Shown: positions 7,040 to 10,894 of the stretch, piece after piece
How positions within the stretch are numbered: position 1 is the stretch's first letter
Layout of the letters: every line of letters begins with the position of its first letter
NCBI GenBank assembly: GCA_026710525.1
Contig: JAPOQT010000064.1
Location: 1-10,894 of the forward strand
DNA from: Pseudomonadota bacterium
GTDB taxonomy: Bacteria; Bdellovibrionota_B; Oligoflexia; Oligoflexales; Bin106
Direction of reading: 5' to 3'
Length of the DNA stretch: 10,894 nt
The notes under the pieces: model-generated
What the model was told of the DNA's origin: nothing
Seen by the model: the letters and a program-made list of their open reading frames with translations, nothing else
Database searches by the model: none
Translations under genes and position numbers: made by a program

Positions 7040-8551
7040 CTATTTATTCCATCTTGGATTTTTGAATATGTTTTCCATGATACCGCTGTGAAGTTTTTTG
7101 GAATACGAATGATTACCAGCTGCTATAGAGGCTTTAGCAGCTTTTATCCAATTTAAATGAGGAAAAGTTCTGACCCCTATCATCATGTCAGAGCAATTAG
7201 AACTCTTGTGTGAGAATCTTATTCCCTCTACATGTACAGCTACATGAACATTATTATTATCATCAATATGTTTTACTACTGTTCCTCCAGAATCACCACT
7301 ACATGAGCCTAACACCCTATCAGGTAAATCTTTATCATAATGTGCTTGGGTAAGTAGTAACCATTTCTTATGTAATTTTCCCGTTTCAGAGTTATCATAC
7401 CTGCCTACTAGCCGAGTGGCTAATATATCAGCAATCTTCCCAGTATATTGTGTGATCTCTGCATTGGTTACCCGGGGTTTTGAGAGAAATTTATTTAATA
7501 AAGTCCTTGCTTCACTATAAATTGGTTCTTGAGCAAACAGGTCATCTTCAGAGAAGATAAAGTCTGAGAGAGAGGCAATTTGTTTATTTTTATTTTCTGG
7601 GAAAAAACTTTGATAACATTTGTGGAGTTTCCCCCTTGATTCGGTGATTAAATTATCCACAGTTTTCAATCTGTCTGGATCATTACGTAATTTTTTTAAC
7701 TTCGGATACAATTTCTTATCAAGATATGATTTCCATTCCAAACGCCGCTTAATCAGCGTTCCCCAATGTTCGAAATCCGAATTCACTTGTACAGCTTGCA
7801 CAGTACCACCAAAATAAGAGTTACTGACATATTCTTTGCCTCTAAATTTCAGCCAAGACTTCTGAAGCCAAAAATTTGCCTCTTGGTATTCCTCAGAATA
7901 CTCCCTTCCTCTACCGTGAAAATGTAGTTTATCACTCATTTGTTTTTCAAAATCGGGTAAGATCATACTACGGTGAAAATCGGAGTGTGGGAGAGTGGCT
8001 TTGCCAGCGAATGGCGCTGAAGGATCAAGCTTAACTTTGATAAGCGTGATATCATGCAAATTCCCTTGGATGAACTTGTCAAAAGAGGATAGAAAATCAG
8101 AAGGCAGTAGTACTTTATCTGGGTTAGTAAAAAAGTGCTTATGCATGGCTACAGCTTCGATCTGAGACCCAGTTAAACGCGTCTCTTTTTGCTTGCCATC
8201 TATGCGGCTGTTATAGCGCAGCCCAAATTTCTTAAAAACAGACTTTAAGTCATCATGACATAAAATAAATTCCAAACAATGAGCAGCTGTTAAAATATAA
8301 CCATCGCCAATATGTGCACCTCCACAAAGGTCGCGATCGCCATAATATAATTCGACAAAATAACCAGGCAGATCCTCGAATTGTTTGTACTCTTTGCCAC
8401 CGAGAGTTGATACTGAAGCTTGGTCTGGGTTCTCATTTGACGTTACTTTACAAGCGGTTGCGAGGAAAAGGCTCACAGTGATGATAATGTGAAAAAAAAA
8501 CGATATATTTAAGATTAGAAAATTATTTTTTATTTTATTTAATATAATCAT
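7040..8551 (-). CDS. Exported S1-family (trypsin-fold) serine protease, copy 1
   Basis: A secreted peptidase with the chymotrypsin fold. The signal segment (16-33) ends in LATAC, so Cys34 may be lipidated, although Ala at -3 makes the lipobox weak. The catalytic triad is His91 (TAAHC), Asp167 (LHDITLIKV) and Ser421 (SCSGDSGG). Expected disulfides are Cys76-Cys92 and Cys417-Cys453. The residue six before the Ser is Gly415 rather than Asp, which argues against trypsin-type Arg/Lys specificity. Asp-to-Ser spacing is 254 residues against about 93 in chymotrypsin, so a helical insert of about 160 residues is present (LRNDPDRLKTVDNLITES). ATG 8551 is preferred: AAGGTG lies 5 nt before it. The frame is open upstream to GTG 8596. 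Its length is 503 aa, and it lacks the C-terminal extension of copy 2. Convergent with the transporter operon. Confidence 0.85.
   Translation of the reverse strand: MIILNKIKNNFLILNISFFFHIIITVSLFLATACKVTSNENPDQASVSTLGGKEYKQFEDLPGYFVELYYGDRDLCGGAHIGDGYILTAAHCLEFILCHDDLKSVFKKFGLRYNSRIDGKQKETRLTGSQIEAVAMHKHFFTNPDKVLLPSDFLSSFDKFIQGNLHDITLIKVKLDPSAPFAGKATLPHSDFHRSMILPDFEKQMSDKLHFHGRGREYSEEYQEANFWLQKSWLKFRGKEYVSNSYFGGTVQAVQVNSDFEHWGTLIKRRLEWKSYLDKKLYPKLKKLRNDPDRLKTVDNLITESRGKLHKCYQSFFPENKNKQIASLSDFIFSEDDLFAQEPIYSEARTLLNKFLSKPRVTNAEITQYTGKIADILATRLVGRYDNSETGKLHKKWLLLTQAHYDKDLPDRVLGSCSGDSGGTVVKHIDDNNNVHVAVHVEGIRFSHKSSNCSDMMIGVRTFPHLNWIKAAKASIAAGNHSYSKKLHSGIMENIFKNPRWNK
8492..8500 (-). repeat. T9 tract in the signal peptide of protease copy 1
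   Basis: Nine consecutive T on the coding strand encode Phe18-Phe20 of the signal segment, early in the gene. A slip of one base would end translation early. It is shorter than typical switching tracts, so it may be only a mutation-prone site. Confidence 0.4.
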
Positions 8552-8639
8552 GGAGCACCTTAGATAAAAAATTAACACGACGAAATATAGATACACCAGA
8601 CGGTTAGTTAGCTCTCGGTGTTATCATACTAGCTAATAA
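8521..8639 (-). repeat. Duplicated leader and start region, copy 1
   Basis: This segment matches 10776-10894 with about 10 differences over 119 bases and no gaps by eye, roughly 92% identity. It contains the first codons of the protease, the ribosome binding site, the untranslated leader and a TATGAT -10-like element (plus-strand ATCATA, 8623-8628). It shows that the protease genes arose by tandem duplication that included their promoter. Confidence 0.85.
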
Positions 8640-9126
8640 TATTTTTTAAGAAAAATTTATATTATCAATATGTTATAACCCATCATTGCAGGGTACCCAT
8701 GATATTCTCAGAAAAATAACAAGCAAACATACTTGGCGATCATCCCATCCAAACTAAAGAAGATATACCAATGCTCTTAGCCACCAGGAAACAACAGAAA
8801 GTTGTGGATATTTGAGAGTAAGTTTCTGTCCTCAGAATCTTAGCAGGTTTGCACTGACCTTTTGTGAGGCTTTATTATCAGTCTTGCAATGGGATGGCAA
8901 TACAAAAATGTCATTTTTGATATTCTTGAGATCTGTAGGCTGTGGATGGCATGAGGCGTTAGAGTAAAAACTGACCTATGATCTCGTCTAATCTCTTCTT
9001 TTGGCCGCGCTAACTCTCTTAAATATGTCGCGTTGGCACAGGCGATATCAACTATCAAAGATTAGTTGCCATGAGACTGGTACCGAGCTCTACTTCCTTC
9101 AATCGGCAGGGTTGAATTTACCACCT
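8640..9126. other. Intergenic region between the protease copies, no convincing gene
   Basis: It holds an AT-rich stretch followed by mixed sequence. The longest frame is 72 codons on the minus strand (8840-9058). It is rich in Ile, His and Arg, has no ribosome binding site and no recognised motif. A neighbouring minus-strand frame in the same DNA also reads open over short stretches, which suggests old decayed coding DNA. No terminator with a T-run was found after the copy 2 stop. Confidence 0.4.
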
Positions 9127-10806
9127 TTACTTTGGGAGCTCGTTATCTTGATCTGTTTTTTGTTGTTCTTTGCTGGTGTTCTGCCTTGACTGCATTTTCC
9201 TCAACACACCACAGGCTGGTTTGTTTCCATCGGTGCATGCTGCTTTTATCCTTTCAAGACAGCCTTCAATGTTTTCAGTGTTGCATTCTCTCATTATGTC
9301 TTCGAAGTGAAGGGTTTGATATTTTCGCCGATACGAATGATTACCAGCTGTCATAGAAGCTTTGGCGGCTTTAATCCAATTTAAATGAGGAAAAGTTTTG
9401 ACTTGAAAATCAGTGGGACCGCAATTACTATTCGTATCTCTAGTCCCGGCAACATGGGTAGCTACATGAATATTATTATTATCATCAATATGTTTTACTA
9501 CTGGTCCTCCAGAATCACCACCACATGAACCTGAAATACTGTCAGGTAAAGGTTCACCTAGTGTAGGTTGGGACACGAGAAGCCATTTTTTATAGAATTC
9601 TCCATAACCTGAGCTATCAAAGACTACTCTTTGATGATAGGATAATTTTTTGGCCATTTCGGAGGCATATTGTTCCAGCTTCTCATCGGATACCTCAGTT
9701 AATTGGGTAAATTCATTTAATAAATTCCTTGGTTGAGTAAAAAGTAGATTTTGAGCAGTTAAACCATCTTCAGAGAACGTAAAGTGTGACACAGAAGTGG
9801 TTTGCTTGTTTTTTTGGAAAAGATCTTGATAACATTGGTTAAGTTTTCCCTTTGATTCGGTGATTAAATTATCCACAGTTTTCAATCTGTCTGGGTCATT
9901 ACGTAATTCGTTTAACTTCGAATGCAACGTCGAATAAATTTTTCCCTCATAAGACTCGCGAGCGTCGTCTATGGATTTCCACTGGCCAAAACCTGGCATC
10001 ACTTGGAGAGCACCACCAAAATAAGATTTACTGACAAACGCTACGCCCTTTTTCTCCAGCAAATACTTAAGAAGCCAATCATTCGCCTTTTTGTATGCCT
10101 CAGAATATTCTCTACCTATACCATGCAGATATAGGGTGTCCTTCTTCTTCTTTTCAGGGTCCGTAAGATCCTCAAACCTTTGCATACTGCTCCGAAAATC
10201 GGCGTTTGGGAGAGTTGTTTTGCCGGCGAATGGTGCCGAAGGGTTGACGTTAACTTTGATGAGAGCGATATCATGGGGCCTTCCCCAGATCCAGATCCAA
10301 GATTCTAAAGAATCGTAATCGGAATCGGAATCGGATGGTAAAAAATCAGCAGGTATTAAGATTGAATCTGGGTCAATAAAATAGTGCTTATGCATAACGA
10401 CAGCTTCGATCTGAGACCGGGTTAAACGCGTCTCTTTTTGCTTGCCATCTACGCGGCTGTTATAGTGTAGCCCAAAGTGCTTAAAACGAGAATATAAGTC
10501 ATCATCATCTTGACACAAATCAATCTCCAAACAATGAGCAGCTGTTAAAATATAGCCATCACCAATATGTGCACCTGAACAAAAGCTATCACCTTTATTC
10601 AATGAGACAAAATAACCTGGAAGATCCTCAAACTTTCTGTACTCTGTGCCGCCGCGAGTTGATAGTGAGGCCAGGTTCGAGTCATCATTTGGCGGTGCCT
10701 TACAAGCAGTGGTAAGGAGAAGGCCCACAATGATGATAATGTGACAAAAAAACGAGAGAGAGTGGGGGGGGGTAAAATTATTTTTTATTTTATTGAATAT
10801 AATCAC
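9127..10806 (-). CDS. Exported S1-family serine protease, copy 2, with Cys-repeat extension
   Basis: A paralogue of the neighbouring protease, 559 aa from GTG 10806, which has GGAG just upstream as in copy 1. The frame continues open to 10866. The signal segment ends LLTTAC (Cys35), possibly a lipoprotein. The triad is His91 (TAAHC), Asp179 (PHDIALIKV) and Ser432 (SCGGDSGGP), with Gly426 at the S1-pocket position. The core insert is shared with copy 1 (LRNDPDRLKTVDNLITES, 301-318). A short Asp-Ser and Trp-Ile rich insertion (158-175) just precedes the catalytic Asp. The C-terminus extends past copy 1 with cysteines at 508, 516, 524 and 532, each eight apart; AACTDGNKPACGVL resembles Cys-rich Sel1-like (Hcp) repeats. 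A lysine/glutamine-rich tail follows. A C9 run lies in the signal peptide. Confidence 0.87.
   Translation of the reverse strand: MIIFNKIKNNFTPPHSLSFFCHIIIIVGLLLTTACKAPPNDDSNLASLSTRGGTEYRKFEDLPGYFVSLNKGDSFCSGAHIGDGYILTAAHCLEIDLCQDDDDLYSRFKHFGLHYNSRVDGKQKETRLTRSQIEAVVMHKHYFIDPDSILIPADFLPSDSDSDYDSLESWIWIWGRPHDIALIKVNVNPSAPFAGKTTLPNADFRSSMQRFEDLTDPEKKKKDTLYLHGIGREYSEAYKKANDWLLKYLLEKKGVAFVSKSYFGGALQVMPGFGQWKSIDDARESYEGKIYSTLHSKLNELRNDPDRLKTVDNLITESKGKLNQCYQDLFQKNKQTTSVSHFTFSEDGLTAQNLLFTQPRNLLNEFTQLTEVSDEKLEQYASEMAKKLSYHQRVVFDSSGYGEFYKKWLLVSQPTLGEPLPDSISGSCGGDSGGPVVKHIDDNNNIHVATHVAGTRDTNSNCGPTDFQVKTFPHLNWIKAAKASMTAGNHSYRRKYQTLHFEDIMRECNTENIEGCLERIKAACTDGNKPACGVLRKMQSRQNTSKEQQKTDQDNELPK
10285..10334 (-). 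repeat. Hexanucleotide tandem repeats in protease copy 2
   Basis: AATCGT plus three AATCGG units (10311-10334) encode the DSDSDSDYDS stretch, and two CCAGAT units (10285-10296) encode part of WIWIW. Copy 1 lacks this stretch, where the alignment runs directly from DFLSSFDKF to NLHD. The length difference probably arose by repeat expansion. Confidence 0.7.
10764..10772 (-). repeat. C9 tract in the signal peptide of protease copy 2
   Basis: Nine G on the plus strand are nine C in the coding strand, spanning codons 12-15 (Thr-Pro-Pro-His). A (GA)4 run and an A7 run lie directly beside it (10746-10762). The equivalent part of copy 1 has no C run. At this length and position it could switch the gene by slippage. 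Confidence 0.65.
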
Positions 10807-10894
10807 GGAGCACTCCAGATAAAAAATTAACACGACGAAATATAGATACAGCAGACGGTTAGTCACTTCTCGGGGTTATCATACTAGCTAATAA
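10776..10894 (-). repeat. Duplicated leader and start region, copy 2
   Basis: Counterpart of 8521-8639. The identity reaches the window edge, so the duplicated unit continues beyond it. It includes the GTG start of copy 2, its ribosome binding site and the same TATGAT -10-like element. Confidence 0.85.

Noticed and set aside
8552..8596. Longer N-terminus of protease copy 1 (and 10807-10866 for copy 2)
   Set aside because: The extension overlaps the conserved leader, and the ribosome binding sites point to the internal starts at 8551 and 10806, which give normal signal peptides.
8840..9058. 72-codon minus-strand frame between the proteases
   Set aside because: No ribosome binding site, no motif, and unusual composition; treated as intergenic or decayed DNA.
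9080..9091. GGTACCGAGCTC, identical to part of a common cloning-vector polylinker
   Set aside because: Only 12 bases match and the flanks do not continue as vector sequence, so it is taken as coincidence.
1..10894. CRISPR arrays, tRNA or rRNA genes
   Set aside because: No regularly spaced repeats, cloverleaf-like sequences or rRNA signatures were seen.

Overview
This is an AT-rich, low-coding-density stretch that looks like a gammaproteobacterial chromosome. The transporter genes resemble the enterobacterial yejA/yejB/yejE family, and the two secreted proteases carry N-termini that look like lipoprotein signals. Decayed transposase fragments, a missing transporter ATPase and a damaged permease start suggest a genome that is losing genes, as in host-associated or intracellular lineages. 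I cannot name the genus from the sequence.

Bases 1-816 hold a gene for an unrecognised exported, membrane-anchored acidic protein. Its reading frame opens across a run of 14 cytosines, a candidate phase-variation switch. Bases 816-2507 are mostly gene debris on the minus strand: a broken IS1595/ISXO2-type transposase (about 1252-1734) and a broken IS256-type transposase N-terminus (about 2196-2371). Between them lies an orphan plus-strand ORF (1736-2017) followed by a clean hairpin with a T-rich tail.

Bases 2508-7028 are a peptide/microcin-type ABC transporter locus. The periplasmic binding protein (yejA-like) is on the minus strand and ends at an intrinsic terminator. The two inner-membrane permeases (yejB-like, yejE-like) are divergent on the plus strand and are followed by a translationally coupled 66-residue membrane protein. 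The ATPase (yejF), usual as the next gene, is absent. The yejE-like frame begins at an ATGA overlap with yejB but meets a TGA at codon 8. The family N-terminus resumes after that stop without a standard start codon.

Bases 7040-10806 are a tandem duplication of a trypsin-fold (S1) serine protease carrying an N-terminal export signal that may be a lipoprotein signal. Both copies keep His-Asp-Ser and have about 160 extra residues between Asp and Ser. The non-coding leader and start region of the two copies is about 92% identical by eye, more alike than the proteins. The second copy has a C9 run in its signal peptide, a hexanucleotide expansion before the catalytic Asp, and a C-terminal extension with four cysteines exactly eight residues apart.

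The most interesting theme is variable exported proteins: homopolymer runs sit at the 5' ends of three genes, two of them poly-C in a low-GC genome. No rRNA, tRNA or CRISPR array was seen.
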